A DNA stretch of 64,000 bases from Helicoverpa zea (lineage: Eukaryota; Arthropoda; Insecta; Lepidoptera; Noctuidae), in contig NC_061462.1 in assembly GCF_022581195.2 (NCBI RefSeq), positions 11,532,001 to 11,596,000 on the forward strand. Direction: 5' to 3'. Positions 51,627 to 62,230 of the stretch are shown here, one piece after another. The notes under the pieces are model-generated. The model was not told the DNA's origin. It did no database searches and saw only the letters and a program-made list of their open reading frames with translations. Within the stretch, counting starts at the first letter, position 1. The number at the start of each line of letters is the position of its first letter. The position numbers and the translations under genes were made by a program.

Positions 51627-51838
51627 CTATTCTTCTAAAGAAGTCCCCGTCCCTTGAAATCTTATGTAAAGTTTGTATTGAATTGGGCACAGCGCAATAT
51701 CATCGTTGACAATTTGTATCAAATGGCACATTACTTCTATCTGATCTGGTTGACCAATCTGTCGGTACATTGAAGTTTCAATAACATGTCTAATTGAAAT
51801 CTGTGTGTTATCGACTCTTGATACCGTTGGACATGAAC
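51627..51838 (-). other. Possible additional terminal exon on the minus strand, unresolved
   Basis: After a good acceptor (attattgtttcag, exon start 51838) the minus strand has an open frame of about 70 codons with protein-like composition (VIETSMYRQIGQPDQIEVMC, then IQYKLYIRFQGTG), ending at TAG 51627-51629. It lies between the carbonic anhydrase stop and its candidate poly(A) signal. A consensus donor (GGGAC|gtaagt) overlaps the carbonic anhydrase stop codon, but splicing it to this acceptor puts the frame out of phase. Only a weaker acceptor (caattag, exon start about 51806) would be in phase. It may be an alternative end, UTR, or an unrelated exon. Confidence 0.25.
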
Positions 51839-52152
51839 CTGAAACAATAATATTATTGTTCATTTTACACTGAATTGTAAGCGGCTGAAATTAAATTTTG
51901 TAGTACAAACACAAAAAATACAAAGTTAGTATGAATTAGGCGGTCTATGACTTGGGGTTTTTTATATAATGCTTGACCCAGTAACAAAAGGTTGAAAATA
52001 AAATTATTAGGTTAATTGCTTTTCTTATTGGGTGTAGTTTTTTGAAATTAATCCCTATTTAAGGCTGTCCACGGAAGCCATCTTAAAATGTAGTAGGTAC
52101 AGCCATTTTAAAATTTCATAGTCAGCAATATAAATAAAACTTTCTACAAATA

Positions 52153-52228
52153 TCTATACTAATATTATAAAGAGGAAAACTTTGTTTGTTTGTTTGGTTG
52201 TAATGAATAGGCTCAAAAACTACTGGAC
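52153..52228 (+). repeat. 5' end of a Helitron-like repeat
   Basis: TCTATACTAATATTATAAAG after an A, then TTTGTTTGTTTGTTTGG and CTCAAAAACTACTGGAC, match the 5' end of the Helitron family at 31486. The rest diverges, and no CTAG end is found nearby. It lies in the 3' region of the carbonic anhydrase gene. Confidence 0.6.
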
Positions 52229-52316
52229 TACATACATACATGGATGTTTGATATTCATCCCTATTTATATGATGACCTCCTTAACCGAACTTCTTTTTTG
52301 GCAGTATTAAAAGGAC

Positions 52317-55300
52317 TTACGTCCCGATTTTCCTGAAGAATTCTCTGAATAACTTGATAACGTCACCGAAGAAGACCGCTATCTGTGGCATGTGGATCCT
52401 GGTCTCTCCCGGCGTGAACACCAGGTGATGCTTGATCTTCTGTAGGCTTCTGAAGTTGTGGCGACCTACGCCTATCTTACCGAATTGACGGTACTGGAAA
52501 GGAAAAAAAAAACAACGCATAAGTATCAGTAGGTAGGGGGAAAAATATTGGCATCTTTGTGCCCAATAGGTCCAATGGATAAGCAGAGAGAGTTTTAGAA
52601 CTTTATTATTTAGCTGGCTTTCGACAACGGTTTTGACTGCATCCAGTGGGAGCTATGTACGTCTCTTACCTGGATGAAAAAGCCTTATAGCTATATTTTT
52701 GAATGGGATCAAGCAAAGAATATATTTATTTGATCGAAATGTGGTGTGACATAGGTATAGCATAGGTCTCCACATGATATTGTTTTGTTCTGCATCTAAA
52801 TAAACAAGTAGGTACTAGTTGGACCTCCTAAGCTCTTAGAAATAGGAACTAGAAAATATAGGGCTCAGCTTATTTTGTTTAGTACCAACCTACTTAAAAA
52901 AAATTTAGTGAGTTACCTGGGCATCAGTCAAATAGACAGGTTCATCGAATATGATCCATATGACGGCTTCATTGCATTCAGGCGAAGTCAGGGAGCCAGA
53001 GTATGTGTAGTACGACTCTTTGTTTGGACTGAATAGTTTCCTGAAACAATAGCATAAGGACCTGTACTTCTTTCAAGACTTCACTTACCGCCTTTGCCCT
53101 CGGGTTTGAGTCTATTTTTTAATCACTACATAGAATAAAACAAAGTCACTTTCTCTGTCCCTATGTGTGCTTAAATCCTTAAAACTATGCAACGGATTTT
53201 GTTGCGGGTTTTTTTTTAAAGAGTGGTTGAAGAGTAAGGATTAGTACATGTAGATACCTATAATAACATCCATTAAATGGTGGAGTATGAGCATTGCACC
53301 CGTGCGAAGCCGGGGTCACTAGTACGTTAAAGAAACGTTGTAATTTAAGGATAGTTCTCACCAAACTTTTTGTCATGACGAGACATTGCGCGAGTCGCTG
53401 CGCAGAAACCAATTTTAGATTTTAGGTACTTTACTTATGTTAGTATTTAGGTACACACCAACTCGTTGGTTGGTCTAGTTGTCGCAAGTGTGGCTGCTGA
53501 GCACGAGGTCTCGGGTTCGATTCCCGAGTCGGGCCGAAATCGCTTTGTGGGTTTTAGAAGACTTTCACAAAGCAGCCCGAAGCCTGGAAGTTGGTGATTG
53601 ATTCACCCGTGCATCGGAGAGCACGTAAATGTCGGTCCTGCGCCTGATCTCTTTCCGGTCGTGTCGGATTGCCGTCCCATCGGGCTATGAGAGTGAAGGA
53701 ATAGGGAGTGCACCTGTGTCTGCGCAAATGCTTGTGCACTATAATATGTCCTGCGCAGTTGGCTAATCTCCTTACATGAGAACAGCCGCCGTAGCCGATA
53801 ATCGGCTAGGAGGACATCAGATCATCACATACCAACTATTGTTGGTAATTATACACCTACTTATAAGATAATGTGTCAAGGAACCGTGATCAATTTGACA
53901 AACATTGGGGGCAATCGTTCTTAATGCCTTCCTAATTTCGATCAATTTAGTAGCTTCACAAATGTAACGCTAATTGCTAATTATGCCTTGCTACTTACAA
54001 GTTGGTAGCTTCTTTTAAAGAACATGATGTGTATCCCAAATGAATGAAAATTGTGTTGCAATTAATTTTATATTATGCAACTGAGTAGTATCAAGTGAAA
54101 CACTATCTTTAATAGGCAATCGTCGTTTGATTTTTTCTCTTTCTCTTTGAAGTTAATTCAAAGGACGGACCCATACAATAAGTGACCTGAGCGCGTTAAG
54201 CCCATAAAAACAAAAAAGGAGAGCTAGAATAAAAAGCCTTCTTTTGTAATATATTTTATTGCATTTAACAGAGAGAGCATAATGATTGTTTCGATCACAT
54301 CTTTCTCAAATATGTTGATACCTAAATGGCTCCGAATGAGCATTTGCCTTATAAAAATACAAGAATTCATTTATTTGAAACCCAGGGGAACCTACACCCA
54401 GATCAATCACAACGATTGATAAGGGTTAAATTGTGTTAGTATGGGTGACTTAGGTAGGACTCACGTCATATCGAGGATGACTCCGCTGACCCTGTCTCCG
54501 GTGTTCATGAGGTGGGGAATGTATTCCATGATCTCCGTTACATGGGGTTCGAAGTCGTCTATCTCTGCTTGTACCTGCACGAGAAAATTAATATCTTTAT
54601 TTATTTATTTTCCAACATATTTTCTACATTTGAAAATATTGAGTACTTACCTACCTACAAGAAAAATGCATAAAAATATAAAAAATAGGTGATGTTAATT
54701 TATTGTAGGTCCTAAGTTGTCGTAATGTAACTTTGTCACTCTGAAGTCAGCAATTTTATGGCTGCGCCGCGCATACGCAGTGATCTGTTCACACATTTTG
54801 ACTGTCTCGAAGTATTTCGAAGGCACTAGAACCAAATTTGAGAGCGGGAAAGTTACTTTAACTAGAGAGCAGAAGTCTTATAGAAGTGGGTAAGACTGGA
54901 TCCTATAATCTATGTAGGTATGTTTAAATATTTTTTCATCCCACCATCTCGGAAAGAATAGTTTTACCCTTTGATATCTGAGCGCAAAAGCCGTTTTTAT
55001 CCTCTAGAGCGGCAAAGTGATTTGAATTTAGAACATCGTGTGCAATACTCCATTTGTAAACAAATAAAATAGTCCTTAATTTAATTATTCAATTAATTAA
55101 GTAATTTTTATTATTGTTTTTGCACAGATTTTTAACCGAGTTTCATTTTTAAACCGAGTTTCCAAATAAATGAACTTTAATAGGTAGGTCCTTCTTTTTA
55201 ATTTGATATTCATATGTATTTTTGCATTTAGTAATTTCCTCGATGAAGTGGGATGAAAAGTTACGTGTTGCACTCGAGTGCAAAGATTTTTCACCTTGTG

Positions 55301-58300
55301 CTCTTTTGATTCCCTTGCTATCGCTCAGGATTCTAATTATTGAAACACTCGCTACACTCGTGTTTCAATTTTAGAATCCTTCGCTTACTTGGTCATTAAA
55401 ATTGAGCACGCGGTTAAAAAGCAACTTTGCACTCTATATAACAAATAACTATTAAGTAGAGCCTAGTCTCCTAGATCTGCGTCACCCACCTTTAGACTTA
55501 GAACTTTGATTAAAAAAACAACGGCATATATTTACTGTTTATTGCTACTTCTTTTCTGCAATACTTCCTCGAAATTTTGAAAGAGAAATGATTAACTTGC
55601 TCAATAGCCTTGATAAACCCATATTGAACGTGTCAAGGTTACAAGGTCATAATGCAATCATAACCGACAATATTTAATTGTTATTTATTTTATACATTCT
55701 TGCACTTTTCAAAACAATGAGAGCACCTGCAATTAATTACCTAAAGCTGATTATTTTTGCACATGGTTTATCAGTTGACTGTTAATTGCCAAACAATTGT
55801 GTAAACGGTGCATTTTCTTTTTTAATTAACTAATCTAATTGCATTTTTATAGTGTCAGTGAACTGTCGATAACATTGTTTTTATTTCAACCTTGCTAAAA
55901 CTAAATTAATACACTTCAGTCAACGGATCAACACCAAGAGCAATTTAAATATACATTTTCATGACCAACCAATAGCAGAAGTAGATTCAATAAAATTTTT
56001 AGGGCTTCACATAGACAAAAAACTGAATTGGAAACCGCATACCGAAATCTTATGCAAGAAACTTAGTAAAGCTGCTTACGCCTTGCACACTTTGTCGTTT
56101 ATAGTAGGTGTTGAGGCATTGTTGACAGCCTACTAAGGTCTAGCAGAGTCCCATCTGCGTTTTGGAGTCATTTTCTGGGGCAACTCTACAGAACGGGAAA
56201 TGGTGTTCAAGGCCCAGAAGAGATGCATACGTTCTATGTTTAAAATCAAACCTACTGATAGTTGCGTTCCTTGCTTCGAAAAATATAAGATACTTACTTT
56301 GCCATGTCTTTATATCTTAGAATTGGCGCTCTTCGTTAAAAGCAATCCCAGTCGTTTCAAGCTACAAAACGAACTGATTCCCCGAAACAGACGAGACAAT
56401 GGAAGGATATGCCTTCAGTCTGCAGGGACAGCCCTTATGCGCAAGAGTGTGTTCTGTATGGCTCCAACTATATTTAATACACTGCCAAAGAGCTGGAGAG
56501 CGCTGCCATTGCCACTTTTTAAAAATGTACTGCATAAGTTTTTAGTCAGTAAAGTATATTATAATATTTTAGATTTCATAAATGAAAAAGACTTTATTAA
56601 TCCTAATTATATTTTTCCTTGTTCTTCTTCTTAATCCTATGTTCAATAATTTTTGATTTATTAATATTATATTGCATGCCAATTGGTAAAATATGGCGGA
56701 TCTTTTTACCCTTATTTAACAACATCATTGTAACCCGTATTTGCAATAATAAATATCTTTATCTTTATGTTTTAATGCATTTGAAAAAAAGTACGATGAA
56801 CTGCAGGGAAATGTAGACTTTAGGTACCTATAGGAAGTGGCCTCGTTTAAAATTGCAAGAGTTGGGCGAGAGATAGTAAAAGTGCCGTCATTGCATTTGC
56901 ATTTCAAAAATACCTATTTAATTATTGTCTTTTTTCGTAAATAAATAATTTAAATTTTATTTTCTTTTTATACTTTTGTATTTTGTTGTAGGTAGGTACT
57001 TACCTTTCCTTTTAGCGCAATCTTAAGGATTATTTGCACCCTCAAGTGTTTAACTAATCACGCCGATAATTGAGAAGCATGTATGTATATGTATAGATAT
57101 ACTGACGTCTAAAACTTTTCTAAATAATATAGGAAAGAATTAAACTTACATTGCCAAAAACGGAGATGATGGCCAGTCCGTCCCTTTTGCCCAACGCCTC
57201 AACTACTGACAGATCACTTCTCACGTGAACGAAATGTAGCTCCATGGGGAATCTGGAATAGTATTTTTATTAGGTATACAGTTTTAGCAAATCCTCTTCA
57301 TATTAGGTGATGATAATACGACTTTTGGCTGCAGCGCTAAATAAATATTCAAGCCATGAACATTTGAGAGTCCTTACAAAACCAATACCTTAGCATAGGT
57401 ATGTAGGTATGGATCTCATAGTACTTAATTGTCTATTTTTCATCATCATTAGGTTTTCATCAAATCAACTTATCGAAAGGTTCGTTTTAAGAAAACAAAA
57501 CTTTTCTGTCGGACTAGATTGTTCGCGCTTATTACAGAACTCAGTAGGTACAAGTTTTCTGATGATAACGTAAATACGGTTTTCTGATGATAAGGTATAC
57601 AAGAAAAGAACACTCACTTGACGCCATTGATGGAGTGTTCAGAAAGCCAGTGGAAGTGCAGCTGCTCCAACCTATAGAGGTACTTGAGAGGACCTCCCGT
57701 GACCACCGGGTGAATCGCCTCCTCGCCCTCCGAACTGAATTGTACTGTCAAGATTTGACGAAGATGTTAAAAAATATATACTTTTAAAACCCATGTGATA
57801 TGGGTGTATGTAACATTAGCGGGTAACAGTGTGTAAAAAAAAAATCTGTACCTGCATTTCTTTATCTATTAAAAGAATTCCAAATGTGAAGAATTTATTT
57901 CTATGCTTGACTGGTACTTACGCTATTATCAGGACTAATTTGAAAAAATCTATCATCGTCAGATAGACCACTTATCGAGGTAGGCTTTAGGTTACCATTT
58001 GTCCAGGAGCCTGGAGCAGTTCCAACGGGTGAAACTGGTTGAAGCTAGTTAGGTAATTATATTTTCTACATAGTTTAGATAGCTGTTGTTAAGTCCAGTC
58101 GATACGCCAATCATCTCGTAACTGCAGAGTCGTATGATGTTAGATATACTTACTTGTATGCCCATTATTGATACCAGAGACGAGCACCCTATGGTACCCC
58201 GAGAACTGTAGAGGTCCATACTTGATGAACATCTTCGTGAAGTCCGGGATGACCTCACTGGTCTTAATGTCAATGGGAGACTGCCTCTTGCCACCCTCCT

Positions 58301-59889
58301 GGCAGTGGTGGCCTGGCCATTTGGATTCTTCTGCATGGGTGAGTTAGAGAACGGTAGGTAAGTGAAAAGACTTAGTCACTTAACTTTTCAATTCTTAGGT
58401 TTCCCACTTTTTCAGATATATAAAACTACCTTATATAGATCATGTGAAAGTAAAAAAACAGCAATGTTTACACTACAAAGTAACGGGGCTTAAAAAATTA
58501 CATGGTATTACACGATAGCGTTGATATAAAGAACTTTAATCGCTATTACTATTTTAATAAGCGTGAAACTGTAAACCTTTGATATGGACTACCGGCACTA
58601 AAGATCAATTAGGGCATAGCAACAGTGTAATATTCACCTACATTCCATAATATAGTATTTCTCTAATAGTTTGAATGATTGAATTGTCATTTCTCCTTTT
58701 TCCTTTGATGGGTAGGTAGATATCTTCTGCAGGATTTGGCTTCCTCCAAGCCTTCCTTAGCTTAGCTATATACACCAAACAGTAGAAACCTACAGTAGCG
58801 TATCTGGTATTGAGCGCTTTCCGAATATCTACCAAAGAACCAATTGTAGAAGTAGACAGCTATTCACTAATATTAAACATTACATTTGGCAGCTGCATCC
58901 CTGAAGCTAAAAAATATCCCACACTGCGCTCACCAACACGCAGGCCCAGCGCAGTGAGTATGGTCAAATATCTCCCTACTCACATCTAACCCCAAAAACG
59001 TTCACTAGATAAAGATGCCCCCTAGTCCACTAGTGGACGTTTTTAGGCTGTGACAACGAAATTATTATTTTTTTTGAACAAGCTGAGTAAAAACACTTAC
59101 CATCATAACTCCATAGTGGCTCATAGTCTACAATTGTGGCAACTGAGCTGGACTCCGCCGCTATTTCTGTGAATAAAAACACTATGACTTGTGGTGAACG
59201 GGACACCCTGTTTTGGGGCAGTCTTTTGTAATTTTGTAATGTTCGAAAAATTATGTTGTTCAGTCTATTGTCCTTATTTCCATACAAAATGTCTCATAAT
59301 AATATATTAGTACAAGGGTATCTATATTAGTGTGTCTGGCTATTGCGTTTTCACTGTAAAATAGATATACGAATTATGATCGACATTCTATAGTATAAAT
59401 TTCGCCATATGCCTCAGGATTTGACTGTAACCACGGGACAAACTCGTCTTTAAACACACTCGAGAAACACCGAATCTAATTGACGTACGTAACAATTTTA
59501 CCTACTTACTATTTACTATGCATACCTGCTATGACAGTATTTAAACAATGCCATACAATACGCTTACTGTCTCATTGTTTTCGCTAAAGGACATTTGTTA
59601 TTTTACTAATACAAAAAGACTGGTTTGCCAAAAAATAGGCTCGTCATAAAAACATCACTTTCCCTAAAGGTACGTTTTGAATGCTAACTGCCGACTACAA
59701 CTGCTGACTGTACTCAAAAATCCCGGATGAACCACTTCCCGAAACCGAGTGAGAGGTAGCCTATGACATTCCTTAGGCACTAGGTTCCGCATAAACGAAT
59801 GAAAAACGCGGGAAACAGCCAGTAACAGAAATAATTACTAATTAGTATTACATACCTATCAAAGGCAACAGGAAGACAATCCTTAGCAT
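52317..59889 (-). CDS. Secreted alpha-carbonic anhydrase, 8 exons, catalytic residues present
   Basis: Exons, in transcript order, are 59889-59856, 59166-59101, 58330-58154, 57744-57618, 57252-57150, 54574-54465, 53040-52917 and 52493-52317. All have GT-AG junctions and agreeing phases; 918 nt including the stop (305 residues). The enzyme interconverts CO2 and bicarbonate. MLRIVFLLPLI is a signal peptide. GGKRQSPIDI is the family signature. Zinc ligands are His122 and His124 (QLHFHW) and His141 (MELHFVH). Glu139, Thr224 (GSLTSPEC) and His91 (NNGH, the proton-shuttle position) are also present. Cys43 and Cys228 sit where extracellular family members form a disulfide, so it is probably secreted. 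The usual Gly after HFHW is Leu, and PP after the Thr is PE. The C-terminus runs about 40 residues past the core (KIKHHLVFTPGETRIHMPQI). The stop overlaps a donor-like GTAAGT, so another ending is possible. Confidence 0.9.
53461..53820 (+). repeat. Full-length tRNA-headed SINE in intron 6 of the carbonic anhydrase gene
   Basis: The head carries box A (TTGGTCTAGTTG, about 53469-53480) and box B (GGTTCGATTCC, 53514-53524) in a tRNA-like arrangement. A body of about 230 bp follows, and the tail contains ATATGTCCTGCGCAGTTGGC and GATAATCGGCTAGGAGGACA. Tail copies occur at 10586-10670 (plus) and 43581-43752 (minus). It is antisense to the host gene. Exact ends are uncertain because no clear target duplication was found. 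Confidence 0.75.
54940..55450. repeat. Dispersed-repeat-like block with hairpins in intron 5 of the carbonic anhydrase gene
   Basis: Two symmetrical features stand out. One is a perfect 14-bp palindrome, TGCACTCGAGTGCA (55269-55282). The other is a long imperfect hairpin in which AGGATTCTAATTATTGAAAC (from 55328) pairs with GTGTTTCAATTTTAGAATCC (to about 55379). The text has the look of an abundant dispersed lepidopteran repeat, but I see only this copy in the window, so the boundaries are approximate. Confidence 0.4.
55927..56770 (+). pseudogene. 5'-truncated CR1/Jockey-like LINE: C-terminal part of reverse transcriptase
   Basis: A plus-strand frame from about 55927 encodes the region after the catalytic palm of a non-LTR reverse transcriptase: EVDSIKFLGLHIDKKLNWKP, CKKLSKAAYALHTLSF, HLRFGVIFWGNS, then the thumb-like VFKAQKRCIRSMFKIKPTDS and a long helical C-terminus ending at TAA 56632-56634. 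One in-frame TAA at 56134-56136 breaks it. The 3' UTR ends in AATAAATATCTTTATCTTTA (to about 56770), a CR1-like microsatellite tail. The polymerase active site lies outside the copied part, so the fragment is inactive. It lies in intron 5 of the carbonic anhydrase gene, antisense to it. Confidence 0.8.
57921..58048 (+). repeat. 3' half of a degenerate Helitron in intron 3 of the carbonic anhydrase gene
   Basis: GACTAATTTGAAAAAATCTA, GATAGACCACTTATCGAGG and GGTGAAACTGGTTGAAGCTAG correspond to the middle and 3' end of the Helitron at 31486-31680. It ends in CTAG followed by T, as Helitrons do. The 5' end is missing. Confidence 0.65.
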
Positions 59890-60694
59890 TTCTACACTGT
59901 CGTGACTCTCTTCAGCACCAGATAATACTGAATGAGAAACTTCATTGGCAAGATTTACAAAAGATCATGTTTATAAAATAACACAAAAGAGAATCGTTAT
60001 TGTTATTCATATTGTTGGGAAAATTTCACGAGAAATTGTTTCCTTATTTGTAAAAAATTTGATAATGAATTGCTTTGGAATATGGATTCAGTTGTTAGTT
60101 TGGGAAAGGCTCACATCACTACTTCTTCATTTTTCGTACTTACATACGAGTAGGTGCATCATGTGTTTGTAAAGATATGAATCTCCATCTTTAGCGTTGA
60201 TCATGTTTTCGAGTAAATATTAAACAACCGAGAACAATACAGTCAATCATAATTAAAATTTGTCTGCAAAACAGCAATTTCATAGAACCAAAAATTAAGT
60301 ATGTCAGTTCCTAAAACCCCTTTCCATTCCCTTCTGTCTTTTCTTTCCCTTTAAAAGTTCTTATGTTTTGCCGGAAAGATCCTTCTTTACCTAATATAAA
60401 TACAAAGAGACAATTTAGAACTGTACCTAAACAAAAAATATTTTATTCAAGACTGCAAGCATCTATATTAAAATCTACAATCTTCACTTCTTCTAGCCGT
60501 GCCATATCTCAATCTACACAACGCCTAGATAGTGCATCTCGTCCCCTCGACCATTAGTCGTAATCGGCGGGAAATCTGAACTAGTCCACTGTATCTTCAC
60601 TAACGGATGCTAGATGACTAGATTGTGACCTGATTCTTGGATTACTAGGTATTTTGTTTAACGTGGGAGATTTAACACGTATTGAACATGCGTG

Positions 60695-60772
60695 GTGGTT
60701 AACGCTCAATCCTTCTCTGTGTGAGAGGAGGCCCGTCCCTAGTGGAAGGACGATAAAAAGGCTGATGAACTG
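60695..60772 (+). repeat. SINE tail fragment
   Basis: GCTCAATCCTTCTCTGTGTG and GGAAGGACGATAAAAAGGCT match the tail of the SINE at 16462-16745 with a handful of changes. It is a headless, diverged copy. Confidence 0.65.
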
Positions 60773-60895
60773 TCATCTCTAAGTAGTTTTGAAAGGTCTA
60801 AGAAGTTAAAAATATTCGGTTCTATGGAAACTGCATTACACATTGCTTTCTGCCTAGTAAAATATAAGAGTACCTAGTTACGTTTTCTTTACTAT

Positions 60896-60933
60896 AAAAA
60901 TAATGTTCTGGAATGCCCCAGAACATTATTTTT
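60896..60933. repeat. Perfect 16-bp hairpin with 6-nt loop
   Basis: AAAAATAATGTTCTGG (60896-60911) and CCAGAACATTATTTTT (60918-60933) are exact complements around AATGCC. On the plus strand a T-rich run follows. It may be a MITE-end remnant. The stem is short for a microRNA precursor. Confidence 0.6.
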
Positions 60934-61321
60934 TGTTTTATTTTTGGGATTTTAAAATGTAGGTACTCTTCCGTAAGAAGAATAATATTTCTTCAATTAA
61001 AATATTGGCAGACTAACAGACAGTTAATGCCACGCGTTATCTTATCAGCTTTCATAACTAAAAAAAAAAAATTAAGTATGTATAGTTGCTAAATATGTAT
61101 ATTTTCTAGGTTAAACGCTTAAGCTATGAAAACCAGTAATAAAAGGTAATCTTCAAGCAAATACCTGAGATTTGGGTTAAATATGGCATGTGCTGAATCT
61201 AGGTCTTCAGTGTAAGTGTCGTAAAACCTTAAGAATTGCATTTAAATATATATTAAACGAGGTAAGTTATTCAAGGGTAAATAAATAGATCAATTAGGTA
61301 TGTGTCACAAGTAAGTATACA

Positions 61322-61724
61322 GGGTGTGTCGTTCACAATCACATTAAATCCTATCGCATATACTTTACGATATTCTATGGCGAATTGTAAAAAAAATAAC
61401 CTAATCCTTTCAGTGGTAAACCACAGGAGTAATTTTTCGTTTTCATAATTTACATCATGTGTGTAAAGCAGAGATAAAGTTAGGAGTATCGAATGTTTTG
61501 ATCCTGTTGACAGTTGTCAGTTTTCAAGGGAGAATTTCAGTTGTTTGTAATGACTGACTTTTATATGGTGTTCTAATTTTCGCACATTTTTATTCTATTT
61601 ACTTTGTTTGAAAAATTCATTTATTTTTATTTTTACGTATTTTTCTTTTTTCTTTGTGTTAATCGACATATATTAACCAGTATACTAACGCATTTAATTT
61701 AATGTGATTATGAACGACACACCC
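61322..61724. mobile_element. 403-bp MITE-like element with 28-bp inverted repeats
   Basis: The left end GGGTGTGTCGTTCACAATCA plus CATTAAAT (61322-61349) is matched by the reverse complement of the right end (61697-61724) with one mismatch in 28 bp. The interior is AT-rich and non-coding. The flanks contain TATA-like words on both sides, but no exact target duplication can be fixed. Confidence 0.75.
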
Positions 61725-62194
61725 GATATAGCATCTACCATAGTATACGTTTTAGCTTCACTTGCCTTATCCCTTAGAAACACTAGAACGTCTTTCATTG
61801 TAACTGCTAGACACAATTTGATATTGTACAGCGGAAGTATCACTCTCGCTGTCGCCATTAGGTCATATCCTTGCGGACAATCACAATTGCCATACTGATA
61901 CGATCCGGTTATATAAATAGAATAACTCCTTTACAAGGGGACTATTCCTAGATCGTCTTACTAAGAAGTTCGTAGAATAAAGGTTGGAAGATGGCAGGAA
62001 CACTGATATGGTTAACTGTCTCGATGTATGAAAATGAATGATTCTTTAGAGCAGACTCCAAACTGTTTAGGTTTGATCGGGCCATCAATAGAGATAAATA
62101 TTAGTGCGCTTACATGCGCTAAGATCGTGATCCTGTGTCCCTAGGGTAGGTATCCGGCTGGTATAAGATCGACTATCAAAATTTTTTGTGTGTG

Positions 62195-62230
62195 ACGTGT
62201 TCGTGACTCAGATCTGAGTCACGAACACGT
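62195..62230. repeat. Perfect 36-bp palindrome with two AP-1-like sites
   Basis: The 18-bp arms ACGTGTTCGTGACTCAGA (62195-62212) and TCTGAGTCACGAACACGT (62213-62230) are exact reverse complements with no loop. The centre is AGATCT, flanked by TGACTCA and TGAGTCA, both perfect matches to the AP-1 consensus. It may be a regulatory site, or two transposon ends joined. It lies 2.3 kb upstream of the carbonic anhydrase start codon. Confidence 0.7.

Noticed and set aside
60896..60933. microRNA precursor
   Set aside because: The stem is only 16 bp with a 6-nt loop, shorter than a typical precursor.
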